Shown piece after piece: positions 53,339 through 63,431 of a stretch of 64,000 bases of DNA; position 1 is the first letter of the stretch; each line of letters opens with the position of its first letter. Source of the stretch: an uncultured Hyphomonas sp. Its GTDB lineage: Bacteria > Pseudomonadota > Alphaproteobacteria > Caulobacterales > Hyphomonadaceae. Both the position numbers and the translations under genes were made by a program. The stretch covers positions 496,001-560,000 of the forward strand of contig NZ_OY782759.1 in NCBI RefSeq assembly GCF_963678195.1, given 5' to 3'. The notes beneath the pieces are model-generated. The model made no database searches. It saw nothing but the letters and a program-made list of their open reading frames with translations, and was not told where the DNA came from.

Positions 53339-54222
53339 GGGCTTAGGGCCTCGATCACCGATTTCATACCGTTTTCAAATTCGACCTGCGGACGCCAGCC
53401 TGTGGCAGCCGTCAGGGCGGAGATGTCTGCTACGACATCCATGACTTCATTTTCGCGGCGTTCGCCGCGGTCCGAATAGGGCTTGTCCGTGCCGGCCGCC
53501 TTCAGCAAGGCGGCGATCACGTCGCCCACAGAATGGGACTTGCCGGAGCCGACATTGTACGTGCCGCCGCCGGACATGCCGATTGTGCTGATCATCGCGT
53601 CCACCACATCGTCCACATGGACGAAATCCCGGCGCGGGGCGAGGTCCGCCACGACGATTTCCTTCACCGACGGGTCAACTGCCTGGCGGGCAATCGTTGG
53701 TATCAGGAAGGAGTCCTTCTGGCCGGGACCGAACGCGTTGAAGAGGCGCAGCACGGTCACGTCCAGGCCAAAATTTTTCGCGAAGAAACGGCAGGCGTCC
53801 TCCGCGGCAAGCTTCGACCAGGCATAGGGATTGGCCGGGGCAGGCGGGAAATCTTCCGACACCGGCACCGGGGCACCGGCGCCATAGACGAAAGTGCTGA
53901 TGAAGGTCATCGGCACGCCCGCTTTGCGGCACTGGTCCAGCACGCGCACGGTGCCGTGCGTGTTCACGAGATGATAGGTGGCAGGATCATTCCAGCTGTC
54001 CGGCACGAAGGAGAGTGCGCCCAGATGGAAGACGTGGCCGGCGCCTTCGAGCGGCAGCTCGCCGGACAGCAGGTCGCCGCCGGTGGAGCGGGAGAAGCCT
54101 TTCACCTCAACGCCCGATGCCTGCAGGCGCGCCGTCAGACGGCGTCCTACAAAACCGGTTTCCCCGGTCACAACAATGCGGCCGGGGAGGGGGCGTTTCG
54201 CGATCGGGTCAGTTGCCGGCAC
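53332..54222 (-). CDS. NAD-dependent epimerase/dehydratase (RMD-like SDR)
   Basis: A 296-residue extended SDR. RIVVTGETGFVGRRL binds the cofactor, the Tyr/Lys pair is in NPYAWSKLAAED, and RRDFVHVDDVVDAM with TYNVGSGKSHSV closes the substrate domain. It resembles GDP-4-keto-6-deoxymannose reductases and related nucleotide-sugar enzymes. The exact substrate is unknown. Its stop overlaps the GT2 start by 7 bases, and its start is one base after the nucleotidyltransferase stop. Confidence 0.85.
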   Translation of the reverse strand: MPATDPIAKRPLPGRIVVTGETGFVGRRLTARLQASGVEVKGFSRSTGGDLLSGELPLEGAGHVFHLGALSFVPDSWNDPATYHLVNTHGTVRVLDQCRKAGVPMTFISTFVYGAGAPVPVSEDFPPAPANPYAWSKLAAEDACRFFAKNFGLDVTVLRLFNAFGPGQKDSFLIPTIARQAVDPSVKEIVVADLAPRRDFVHVDDVVDAMISTIGMSGGGTYNVGSGKSHSVGDVIAALLKAAGTDKPYSDRGERRENEVMDVVADISALTAATGWRPQVEFENGMKSVIEALSPC

Positions 54223-54223
54223 G

Positions 54224-54943
54224 TCAGAGTCCCAGCTTTTCGCTCAGTTCGGGCCATTCGTCGACGGCGCGGAAGTAGTCGTCCGGCCGGCCGATATCGA
54301 GCCAGTAGCCTTCATGCGTCTGGACGCTGACATCGCGCTTTTCGTCCAGGAAGCGGAGCATCAGCTGGTCAAAGCCATAGGCCTGATCTTCGGGGATGAA
54401 GTCCAGCACACGGCGGCTGAGGCAGTAGACGCCCATTGAGACGAGATAAGGCGTGCGCGGCTTCTCGGTGAAGGAGACAAGATGGTCTTCCTCGCAGCCA
54501 AGCACACCATAATCGATCAGCTGTTCGCGCTTGGACGCGGCGATGGTGAAAAGGCGGTCTTCGTCGGCATGGCTCGCAAAGAAGTCGCCGAAATCGAGGT
54601 CGCAGAGAATGTCGCCATTCATGACGATGAAATTCTCCGGCAAATCCTTCATCAGGTGAAGCGGGCCCATGGTGCCGAGCGGCTTGGTCTCCAGGGAGTA
54701 TTCGATGCTGACGCCGAGCTGGCTGCCATCGCCGAAATAAGCGCGCAGGATGTCGGCCTGGTGGTTCACCGCCAGGATGATGCGGCTGAAACCCTTCTGG
54801 GCCAGCTGCTTGATGATGACTTCAAGGATCGGGGAGTCGCCGACCGGCATGAGGGGTTTCGGCAGCACGACCGTATATGGGCGCAGCCGCGATCCGAGGC
54901 CCCCCGCCAGAATGACGGCTGTGCGGCCGGTGTCGTTGCTCAT
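54224..54943 (-). CDS. sugar-1-phosphate nucleotidyltransferase (HddC-like)
   Basis: A 239-residue NTP transferase. AVILAGGLGSRLRPYT (residues ~10-24) and LPKPLMPVGDSPILEV are the nucleotide-binding motifs, IVMNGDILCDLDF holds the metal Asp, and GYWLDIGRPDDYFRA is the conserved end. The closest resemblance is to D-glycero-D-manno-heptose-1-phosphate guanylyltransferases and mannose-1-P guanylyltransferases. A heptose-kinase-like gene lies 3.2 kb away on the other strand. First gene of the six-gene minus-strand operon. Confidence 0.85.
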   Translation of the reverse strand: MSNDTGRTAVILAGGLGSRLRPYTVVLPKPLMPVGDSPILEVIIKQLAQKGFSRIILAVNHQADILRAYFGDGSQLGVSIEYSLETKPLGTMGPLHLMKDLPENFIVMNGDILCDLDFGDFFASHADEDRLFTIAASKREQLIDYGVLGCEEDHLVSFTEKPRTPYLVSMGVYCLSRRVLDFIPEDQAYGFDQLMLRFLDEKRDVSVQTHEGYWLDIGRPDDYFRAVDEWPELSEKLGL

Positions 54944-55150
54944 ATGAATACTCCTGTCCCCAGTCTGTGCAGCGCGTAGCGTCTGTTCGGATTACCCCAA
55001 GAAGGCTGCAATAACCTTGCCATTTAAACAGGAAATTTCACTCGCGTCTGGTGTAAATCGGAACACTTTCCGGGCGAGTGGGTGAAAGACCGCCAGCCCC
55101 ATCAGGAGATTCCGGTCGACTGGCATGCCTGATGCAGAAATTCCAGAGTC

Positions 55151-57073
55151 ATGAACGCTGATGCCACTCGTAATCCGGTCCATCAGGACCCCGGTGCAAA
55201 ACCGGGCTACCGGGCAGATGTGGACGGGCTGCGCGCCGTCGCTGTGGTGGCGGTCCTCTTCTTTCATGCGGGATGGAGCCGGTTTTCCGGCGGGTTTGCC
55301 GGGGTCGACGTGTTTTTCGTCATTTCCGGTTTCGTGATTGCGCTCAGCCTGTTCCGGGACCTGGATTCCGGGCGTTTCTCGCTGAGCGGCTTCTTTGCCC
55401 GGCGGGCGCTTCGCATCCTGCCGGCACTGACGGTGGTCCTGCTGGGCACATTGCTGGTCAGCCTCGTGATGGTACCGCCGGTCTATTTCCAGCCTTTCGC
55501 GGATAGTCTGATCGCGGCATCGCTGTTCTTTTCGAACGTGCATTTCTGGCAGACCAGTTCCTACTTCAACAATGACATGCCGTTCCGGCCGCTGCTGCAC
55601 ACCTGGTCGCTGGGGGTGGAGGAGCAGTTCTATCTGGCTGCGCCGGTGTTGTTGCTGCTGATCCAGCGATTTCTGGCCGGGCGCTGGCGGCTGGTGGTGA
55701 CGCTCTGCCTGATCGCCTCATTCGGCGTGAACCTTTATGCCATTCGCCACGGCCATCTGGACGCTGCCTTCTATCTGCCTTTTACGCGGGCCTGGGAATT
55801 CCTGCTGGGGGTGCTGATTGCGCTCTTGCCGCGGCCGGGCCTGCCGCGCGGCTGGAACGAGCTGGGCACGCTGGCGGGCCTCGCGATGATCGCCGGATCT
55901 GTGCTTCTGTTCGGGCCAGGCACGCCGTTTCCGGGCGTTGCCGCACTCGGGCCCTGCCTTGGGGCCGGGCTGGTGATCTGGTTCGGCAAACCGGCGGGAG
56001 AAGGGAGCGTCCCGCTCGTGTCGCGCGTTCTGGCGCTGAAACCCGTCGTCTGGACCGGGCGGATTTCCTATTCGCTCTACCTTGTGCACTGGCCGGTGCT
56101 GGTGCTGGCGCCCTTTCTGATGATGCGCCGGCTCACCCTGCCGGAGACATTCGCTGCGCTTGGCCTCTGCATCCTGCTCGCCTGGCTGGTTTACCGCTTT
56201 GTCGAGACGCCGATGCGGCAGATCCGCTGGAGAACCCCCGCTGTGCTGGTGGCTGCATTGGTCTGCGCGACTGGCACGGCGGCGGCCGGATGGGCTGGCG
56301 CGAAGGTCAATGCCCGCCTGTTCGCTGATCAGCCCGCTTATCAGCGCGTGCCGGACTTTCACGCCGCCGAACAGGCCTGGCGCGTTGGCACCTGCCTCCT
56401 GCGCGACCGTCAGAGCTGGACGGACTGGCAGGCCGGCGCCTGCACGATCGGTGACGGCGAAGCGCCGCCCGTCCTGTTGTTCGGCGACTCCTTTGCGGCA
56501 CATTATGTTCCGGGCCTTGTCCGGAAAGGCGGGACGAACGGGGCGCCGGTCATTGAATACGCGATGGAGGGATGCCCGCCGACATTGGCGCCGGACAGTC
56601 CCGGTACGCCAGCCTGCCAGGCCTTCCGCGCTCAGGCTGTCGAACTGGCGACCCGCCTCGGCGCGGACCATGTGATCGTCGCGGGCAGCTGGCTGGAATA
56701 TGGCCCCGGCATTTCCATGCAGGCAGACAGTACATTAACCGCCTTCAAGGCTGCAGGTATTGAGGTGACGCTGGTCGGCCAGTCGCCGAATTTCCATATT
56801 CCCCCTTACATGATCCTCGCCCGGACGGTGCCGCCGGAAGCGCAGCAGGCGAGCCTGCCGCTCAGCGCAGAGGCCAGGGCGATGAACGCAAGACTGGCGC
56901 GTCTCGCTGCGCGAAACGGGGCGGCATTCATCGACCCGGCCGCCTTGCTCTGCCCGGGTGGCATTTGTCCGGTCCGCCTGGCAGGGGAGGATCTTTATCT
57001 CGATTATGGCCATTTCACACAGGCAGGCTCCATCGAGGCGGCTGGCGCTGTGTTCCCGGATCGGATTCCCTGA
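55151..57073 (+). CDS. OafA-like acyltransferase with C-terminal SGNH domain
   Basis: A 640-residue protein. Residues ~15-380 form the acyltransferase-3 domain with about 10-11 membrane helices, including YRADVDGLRAVAVVAVLFFH (catalytic His), FFVISGFVI and LHTWSLGVEEQFYL. Residues ~420-640 form a periplasmic SGNH-like domain with VLLFGDSFAAHYVPGL (nucleophile Ser) and DYGHFTQAGSIEAA (His). Such fusions O-acetylate O-antigen, capsule or peptidoglycan. It is 207 bases from the divergent operon. Confidence 0.92.
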   Translation: MNADATRNPVHQDPGAKPGYRADVDGLRAVAVVAVLFFHAGWSRFSGGFAGVDVFFVISGFVIALSLFRDLDSGRFSLSGFFARRALRILPALTVVLLGTLLVSLVMVPPVYFQPFADSLIAASLFFSNVHFWQTSSYFNNDMPFRPLLHTWSLGVEEQFYLAAPVLLLLIQRFLAGRWRLVVTLCLIASFGVNLYAIRHGHLDAAFYLPFTRAWEFLLGVLIALLPRPGLPRGWNELGTLAGLAMIAGSVLLFGPGTPFPGVAALGPCLGAGLVIWFGKPAGEGSVPLVSRVLALKPVVWTGRISYSLYLVHWPVLVLAPFLMMRRLTLPETFAALGLCILLAWLVYRFVETPMRQIRWRTPAVLVAALVCATGTAAAGWAGAKVNARLFADQPAYQRVPDFHAAEQAWRVGTCLLRDRQSWTDWQAGACTIGDGEAPPVLLFGDSFAAHYVPGLVRKGGTNGAPVIEYAMEGCPPTLAPDSPGTPACQAFRAQAVELATRLGADHVIVAGSWLEYGPGISMQADSTLTAFKAAGIEVTLVGQSPNFHIPPYMILARTVPPEAQQASLPLSAEARAMNARLARLAARNGAAFIDPAALLCPGGICPVRLAGEDLYLDYGHFTQAGSIEAAGAVFPDRIP

Positions 57074-57188
57074 TCAGGAGTCTGTTTCATTCAGATACAC
57101 CAATTTGGGGAATCTCGCCTGAATAGGGCGGATTTGTCTCGCTTTGGTGGATTCTGACTGGATTCCTGTGGTGTGAGAGTTGCTATAG

Positions 57189-58175
<987 letters not shown>

Positions 58176-58184
58176 GGCCTCGTA

Positions 58185-59222
58185 ATGATCATTGTCCGCA
58201 GCCCGCTTCGTGTCTCCTTCTTCGGAGGCGGTACCGATCACCCTTCCTGGCTGGAGCGCGGGGAGAAGGGGGCCGTGCTGTCGACGTCGATCGATAAGTA
58301 CATCTACATCCAGCTGCGCCGCCTGCCGGCGGTGTTCGATTTCAACTATCGCGTCGCCTGGGGCATGCTGGAAGAGGTCTCGACGATCAACGAGATCCAG
58401 CATCCGGTCGTGCGCGAAGTGCTGAAACACTATGCCGGCGACAATGAGACGGGCTATGAAGTGATCCACAACTCCGACCTGCCATCCAAGTCTGGACTCG
58501 GATCGTCTTCCTCGTTCACTGTGTCGCTGTTGCATGCCTTTTACGGCAACCAGGAAATGCTCTGTTCCAAGAAGAAGCTGGCGCGTGAAGCCATCTTTGT
58601 TGAGCAGAAGCTTCTCGGTGAAACCGTCGGCTACCAGGATCAGATCGCGGCAGCTCATGGCGGCCTGAACCGGATCGAGTTTACCGAGGACGGCGATTAT
58701 GACATCTCTCCCATCCGCCTGCCGGCTTCACGCCGCGCGGCGCTGGAAGACTCTATGATGCTGTTCTTCACCGGCTTCACCCGCTTTGCCGACGAGATCG
58801 AAAAACGCAAAGTGGCGAAGTTCGGTGACCGGACGAAAGAGCTGCGTGAAATCTACGACATGGTCGGCGAGGGTGAACGTATCCTCACGGATCCGTCCCG
58901 CGACATCAATGATTTCGGCGCGCTGCTGCACCAGACCTGGCTCAACAAGAAAGCGCTGGACGCCTCGGTTTCCAATCCGGAAATCGATGAGCGCTATGAG
59001 GCGGCCCTCAAGGCCGGCGCGCTTGGCGGAAAGCTTCTGGGCGCAGGCGGCGGTGGCTTCCTGCTGATGTTCGTGCCACCGGATAAGCGCGCTGCTGTTC
59101 TGGCTGCCATGAAAGGCATGACCCATGTGCCGCTGCGCATGGAGCGGAGCGGATCGCAGGTCGTTCTTTACGATCCGGAACTGGATTCCAACTATCTTCC
59201 CGCCGGGGCCAAGGTTTCCTGA
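58185..59222 (+). CDS. hddA: GHMP kinase, D-glycero-D-manno-heptose 7-phosphate kinase-like (HddA)
   Basis: A 345-residue GHMP-superfamily kinase. It begins IIVRSPLRVSFFGGGTDHP, typical of heptose/fucose-type sugar kinases, has the P-loop PSKSGLGSSSS (residues ~100-110), and ends with GGKLLGAGGGGFLLMFVP (motif 3). HddA phosphorylates heptose 7-phosphate at C1 to allow GDP activation. No GmhA or GmhB lies in the window. Between a GDP-heptose-dehydrogenase-like gene and an aminotransferase gene, 2 bases from the latter. Confidence 0.83.
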   Translation: MIIVRSPLRVSFFGGGTDHPSWLERGEKGAVLSTSIDKYIYIQLRRLPAVFDFNYRVAWGMLEEVSTINEIQHPVVREVLKHYAGDNETGYEVIHNSDLPSKSGLGSSSSFTVSLLHAFYGNQEMLCSKKKLAREAIFVEQKLLGETVGYQDQIAAAHGGLNRIEFTEDGDYDISPIRLPASRRAALEDSMMLFFTGFTRFADEIEKRKVAKFGDRTKELREIYDMVGEGERILTDPSRDINDFGALLHQTWLNKKALDASVSNPEIDERYEAALKAGALGGKLLGAGGGGFLLMFVPPDKRAAVLAAMKGMTHVPLRMERSGSQVVLYDPELDSNYLPAGAKVS

Positions 59223-59224
59223 AC

Positions 59225-60637
59225 ATGATTGAGGTTGATGTGTCTGCACAAACGGCTGCCATGAGCTGCGCGCAAGGCGATGCTTTGTTCGCCGGGCTTG
59301 AAAAGGCATTGGACAATGGACGGGGCTTCGTCTTCGTCACCGATGCGGCCGGCAAGCTGGCCGGCTATGCTGACCTCGCGATGATGCGGGAAGCCTTCAT
59401 GAAAGGCGGCCATCTTTCTGGCCAGACGGTTGGCGATGTCGCAGCGCCCTGGGGCACGGCGACAGAAACGCTGGGTGTGGAACCCGTTCTGGACGGCGAA
59501 GGCCGTCTCAGCGGGATCGACGAATCTGGCCCGCAACCTTTCCTGCCGGTGTCCGAACCGGACCTGACACACCGCGAAATGCGCAACGCATTTGATGCGT
59601 TCCTGTCGACCTGGATCTCCTCGACAGGCGATTACATCCGCCGCTTCGAACGGGAGTTCGCCGAAAAGATGGGCATGGCCCATGGCGTGGCGACCTCGAA
59701 CGGAACGGTTTCGCTGCATCTCGCCATGGCGACGCTGGGGATCGGGGAGGGGGACGAAGTGATCGTTCCGGACCTGACCTTCGCAGCGTCGATCAATACG
59801 GTGATGCATGTCGGCGCCCGGCCCGTCCTGGTCGATGTCGACCGGGATACCTGGTGTCTCTCCGCAGAAGCTGTCGAGCAGGCGATCACACCACGCACGC
59901 GCGCGATCATGCCGGTGCACGTCTTCGGCCGCCCGTCGCAGATGACGGAAATCGTTGAACTGGCACAAGCCCGCGGGCTCTACATTATCGAAGATTGTGC
60001 CGAGGCGCATGGCGCGAAATATGACGGCCAGCCGATCGGGTCCTTCTCGGATATTTCGAGCTTCTCCTTCTTTGCCAACAAGATCATTACCACTGGTGAA
60101 GGCGGCATCTGCCTGACCAATGATGCGGATATTGCCACACGCATGCGCATGCTGCGCGACCATGGTATGCGGCCGGAGCGCCGTTACTGGCACGAAGAGC
60201 CAGGCTTCAATTTCCGCATGACCAATATGCAGGCCGCCATCGGGTGCGCCCAGATTGAGCGGATGGATGAATTGCTGGCGATGCGCGCGGATGTGTATGA
60301 CCGCTATGTCAAAGCGCTGTCCGGCATTCCGGGCGTGTCTTTCCCGCCTGCCATGGATCAGCGCGCTCAGCCGGTGACCTGGTTTGCCTGTGCGCAGGTG
60401 CCGGAAGACAAGCGCGCCGACCTGATTGCTGCCTGCAAGGCGGCCAATATCGACCTGCGGCCTTTCTTCCATGGCTTGTCATCCATGCCGGCCTATCGTC
60501 AGTATGCCCGCAAATGCCCGAACAGCACCTGGCTGTCCCGGACGGGCGTCAATCTGCCAACCTCGCGCCGTGTGGACGATGCCATGGTGGCCCGGATTGC
60601 GGACGTGTTCGAAAGCGTGCTGGGCAAGAAAGCCTAG
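59225..60637 (+). CDS. DegT/DnrJ/EryC1/StrS aminotransferase with N-terminal CBS-like domain
   Basis: A 470-residue protein. Residues ~18-100 look like a CBS pair, the second degenerate (GFVFVTDAAGKLAGYAD, GQTVGDVAAP, VEPVLDGEGRLSGIDE). Residues ~105-470 form the sugar aminotransferase: TSNGTVSLHLAMATLGI, DEVIVPDLTFAASIN, EDCAEAHGAKYDG and the PLP lysine Lys286 in FFANKIITTGEGG. The core resembles GDP-perosamine synthase. It would aminate a 4-keto sugar. The CBS fusion is unusual for this family. Third gene of the operon. Confidence 0.88.
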   Translation: MIEVDVSAQTAAMSCAQGDALFAGLEKALDNGRGFVFVTDAAGKLAGYADLAMMREAFMKGGHLSGQTVGDVAAPWGTATETLGVEPVLDGEGRLSGIDESGPQPFLPVSEPDLTHREMRNAFDAFLSTWISSTGDYIRRFEREFAEKMGMAHGVATSNGTVSLHLAMATLGIGEGDEVIVPDLTFAASINTVMHVGARPVLVDVDRDTWCLSAEAVEQAITPRTRAIMPVHVFGRPSQMTEIVELAQARGLYIIEDCAEAHGAKYDGQPIGSFSDISSFSFFANKIITTGEGGICLTNDADIATRMRMLRDHGMRPERRYWHEEPGFNFRMTNMQAAIGCAQIERMDELLAMRADVYDRYVKALSGIPGVSFPPAMDQRAQPVTWFACAQVPEDKRADLIAACKAANIDLRPFFHGLSSMPAYRQYARKCPNSTWLSRTGVNLPTSRRVDDAMVARIADVFESVLGKKA

Positions 60638-60655
60638 GCGCCGCAATCTGCCAAA

Positions 60656-60695
60656 ACAAAGCGGGCGCTCCATGACGGGGCGCTCGTTTTTGTTT
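60656..60695. terminator. bidirectional terminator between aminotransferase and GT4 genes
   Basis: Stem GGGCGCTCC-ATGAC-GGGGCGCTC with two wobble pairs, extended by flanking AAA and TTTTT that would serve both converging genes. Confidence 0.65.
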
Positions 60696-60711
60696 CAGGT
60701 CTCAGGCCTGC

Positions 60712-61965
60712 CTAGTCGCGGATTGGATAGCGCATCCAGTCATGGGCGAGCAGCGCTGCATCTTCAGCATCGAGATTACGGCCTGCGGCCCGGCGATAGG
60801 TGGCGCGGTTGGCACGGGCGGTACGCAGGAAGTCGAAATCCGACAGGCGGACCTTGCCCTTGGCGATGAGGTCGGCGCACAGCGCGTCGTCCGTGAAGAG
60901 GCGTTCGATGACACCGGCCATGTCCTGCGGGTCCATCGGGTCGAACAGCAGGCCGGCATCGCCGACCTGTTCCGGCAGGGCGGTGACGTTCGAACTTGCC
61001 ACGGGAATGCCTTCGGCCCACGCCTCGAAGATTGGCAGGCTGTTGGCTTCGAAGAGGCTCGGCACGACGAGGCACCGGGCCATCTGATAGATCGCGCGGA
61101 GCTCCTCATTGGAGACGAAGCCCAGGAACTGAACCTGGCTCTCAAGGCCGAGTTCGCGCACCCGGTTGTCCAGCGCTTCGCGGCTTGGCTCATGCCGGGC
61201 GCCGGTGGAAACGAGCGGTACGGTGACGCCCTTGTTGTCGCGTAGCCAGGCCATCGCCTCGAACAGGCGGAGGTGGTTTTTGTGCGGCCAGGTATTGTTC
61301 GGATAAAAGATATAGCGTTCCGGCAGAGCGTATTTCGCGCGGGTTTCGGCTTTGCCTTCGTCCGATACTTCAGCGAGCAATTGGGTCGGCGCCGCTTCCG
61401 GGATGATCTGCACCTTGTCCGGGCTGACCGCGAACTGTGCGACGACGTCATCCTTGATCCATTGAGAGTTCACGATGATCGCATGCGATGTCCGGCAGGC
61501 CGCGCGATAAATCGTCTCGCGCCAGGTGAGGTCTGCAAGATCAAAGAATTGCGGATAGTGCAGGTGCTGCAGATCGTGCGGATTATAGACGGTCGGAATG
61601 GCGCAATAGATGAAACCCTGTGTCGGTTGGTGCAGCACGTCGAGGCCGAGGCTTTCCAGCCAGCCGTCCGAGATCGGCACCTGAGGCCAGCCGACCCTGC
61701 CATCCCGGCCAAGCGCCTTGTTGGCCATGCCCTTCACGCTGCGCAGCAGGTCACGCACAGGATTGCCGGAAGAGGCGGGGCGCATTTCGAACCGCTGGTT
61801 GGCGGCGAGCGGGCTCAGCCAGTCCACCTGGGTCTGGTTTTCGACGATCAGGACATAGGTCTCCGGCCCCTCCAGCTGCCCCAGTGCCGTGATGAGACTG
61901 CGCAGGGCCGTCGCGATGCCGCCATGAATGCCGGGTTCGACGTCTACAATGATGCCAACCTTCAA
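60712..61965 (-). CDS. family 4 glycosyltransferase
   Basis: A 417-residue GT-B enzyme. VGIIVDVEPGIHGGIATALRS is the acceptor-domain start. RYIFYPNNTWPHKNHLRLFE opens the donor domain, and CLVVPSLFEANSLPIFEAWAEG with VASSNVTALPEQVGDAG holds the EX7E motif. This pattern is typical of mannosyltransferase-B-like enzymes that build surface polysaccharides. Transcribed alone, divergent from the pyruvyltransferase-like gene across a 250-base gap. Confidence 0.9.
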   Translation of the reverse strand: MKVGIIVDVEPGIHGGIATALRSLITALGQLEGPETYVLIVENQTQVDWLSPLAANQRFEMRPASSGNPVRDLLRSVKGMANKALGRDGRVGWPQVPISDGWLESLGLDVLHQPTQGFIYCAIPTVYNPHDLQHLHYPQFFDLADLTWRETIYRAACRTSHAIIVNSQWIKDDVVAQFAVSPDKVQIIPEAAPTQLLAEVSDEGKAETRAKYALPERYIFYPNNTWPHKNHLRLFEAMAWLRDNKGVTVPLVSTGARHEPSREALDNRVRELGLESQVQFLGFVSNEELRAIYQMARCLVVPSLFEANSLPIFEAWAEGIPVASSNVTALPEQVGDAGLLFDPMDPQDMAGVIERLFTDDALCADLIAKGKVRLSDFDFLRTARANRATYRRAAGRNLDAEDAALLAHDWMRYPIRD

Positions 61966-62216
61966 AATCCTGTCCCCTCGCTGGAACGATCCGATCGATC
62001 CTGTTCAAATATCCGGTTGCGCGTGACCATAGATGGGCGCAGCACGCAAGTCTCATGCAATAGGATCGTCCTTTTATAGGCCGTTTCTTGAAATTCCGTG
62101 TTAGTAGAAAGAGGAAGTTTACTGGAATAGGGTTTGCAACCAAAACGAAGTTTTTGCGAGCATGCCCTGCCATGGGGCGCGATCGCGTATAGCAGAGGCG
62201 TTCTGACGGCGTATTT

Positions 62217-63431
62217 ATGAGACTGGTGGCTCCCTTCGGCTTCTATGGCAGCGGCAATATCGGCGATGAGGCCACGCTGCTGGGTTTTGGCCGCCTGATT
62301 GAACGTTTTGGCGGTAGCATCGGGGTGGATGTCGCTTCCAGCGATCCGGCGCATACCAAACGGGTTGAACCCGCATTCCGCTATTACCAGTATGTCGACG
62401 GCATCATGGGCCTGCCAGCCAAGCTGCATGCGCATATGGGGGCAGGCTATATCATCCCGGGCGGCACGCCTCTGATGGACAATCTGGGCGACTGGCCGCT
62501 CCTCAGCCTTGGCGGTATGCTCCAGCATGCGGGGAACTGGGGTAAGCCGGCGGCCTTTGTCGGGGTCGGTGTCGAACAGCTGCGCCATGATATTTCCCGC
62601 CAGCGCGTCCAGGAACAGATCATTCCGAATGTCATGTGCTGGAGCGTGCGAAGCGTGCACGACCGGGATCGTTTGCTAGACCTCGGCGTTGCACCAGACC
62701 TGATTACCGTGGCGGCCGACATGGCCTGGCTGCTGGATCCGGCGGACCCGGCCTATGGCCGCAAGGTGACACAGCGACTTGGGCTGGGCGGCCGCCCGGT
62801 CATCGGGGTCAATATCAATGCCGAAGACCATATGGTCGAAAAGGCCCCGCGACTGTTTACGGAACTGGCCGCCGGGCTAGACGAACTGATCAACCGTCAC
62901 GGCGCCCGCATCCTGTTCCTCTTCAATGAAGTCCGGGAAGGGGAGACCTATGATCAGGCGGCGGCGGAGCTGGTCCGCTCCCTGATGGCGCGCAAGGATG
63001 CCGTCCTGATGGGGCCGACAGATTATCTGACGCCGCAGGAGATGATGTCGATCATCGCACAATGTGCCATGACGATCTCGACGCGCTATCATTTTTGCGT
63101 CTTTTCCGCGCTTCAGGGCGTGCCATTCCTCGGGATCCGGCGGTCTGACAAGGTCAGCGACCTGTGCCGGGACCTCGGCTGGAAGGCGGCGGTGGATCCG
63201 GACACGGCAACGGGTGCAGATTTTGCCAGTACAGGTGACCGGTTGCTTGGCGACCCGGCTGCGGACCTGAAGAAACTGGCGGACAAGATTGCTGGTATGC
63301 GCGTGCGGGCAGAGGACAATCAGATCGCGCTGGAGGCCTTATTGCAGGCCATGCGCGGCGTAGGAATGCAGACCTGGGTGCGTCATGCCGCCAGCCGGGT
63401 CGGACAGAAATTGGGGGGTGGGGTTCGATGA
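62217..63431 (+). CDS. polysaccharide pyruvyl transferase family protein
   Basis: A 404-residue protein of the WcaK/CsaB type. FGFYGSGNIGDEATLLGFGRL at the N-terminus, PGGTPLMDN, GVGVEQL and the C-terminal MTISTRYHFCVFSALQGVPFLGI with SDKVSDL follow the family order. These enzymes add ketal pyruvate to sugars or, in some groups, act as glycosyltransferases. It overlaps the next glycosyltransferase gene by 4 bases (ATGA). Confidence 0.85.
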   Translation: MRLVAPFGFYGSGNIGDEATLLGFGRLIERFGGSIGVDVASSDPAHTKRVEPAFRYYQYVDGIMGLPAKLHAHMGAGYIIPGGTPLMDNLGDWPLLSLGGMLQHAGNWGKPAAFVGVGVEQLRHDISRQRVQEQIIPNVMCWSVRSVHDRDRLLDLGVAPDLITVAADMAWLLDPADPAYGRKVTQRLGLGGRPVIGVNINAEDHMVEKAPRLFTELAAGLDELINRHGARILFLFNEVREGETYDQAAAELVRSLMARKDAVLMGPTDYLTPQEMMSIIAQCAMTISTRYHFCVFSALQGVPFLGIRRSDKVSDLCRDLGWKAAVDPDTATGADFASTGDRLLGDPAADLKKLADKIAGMRVRAEDNQIALEALLQAMRGVGMQTWVRHAASRVGQKLGGGVR

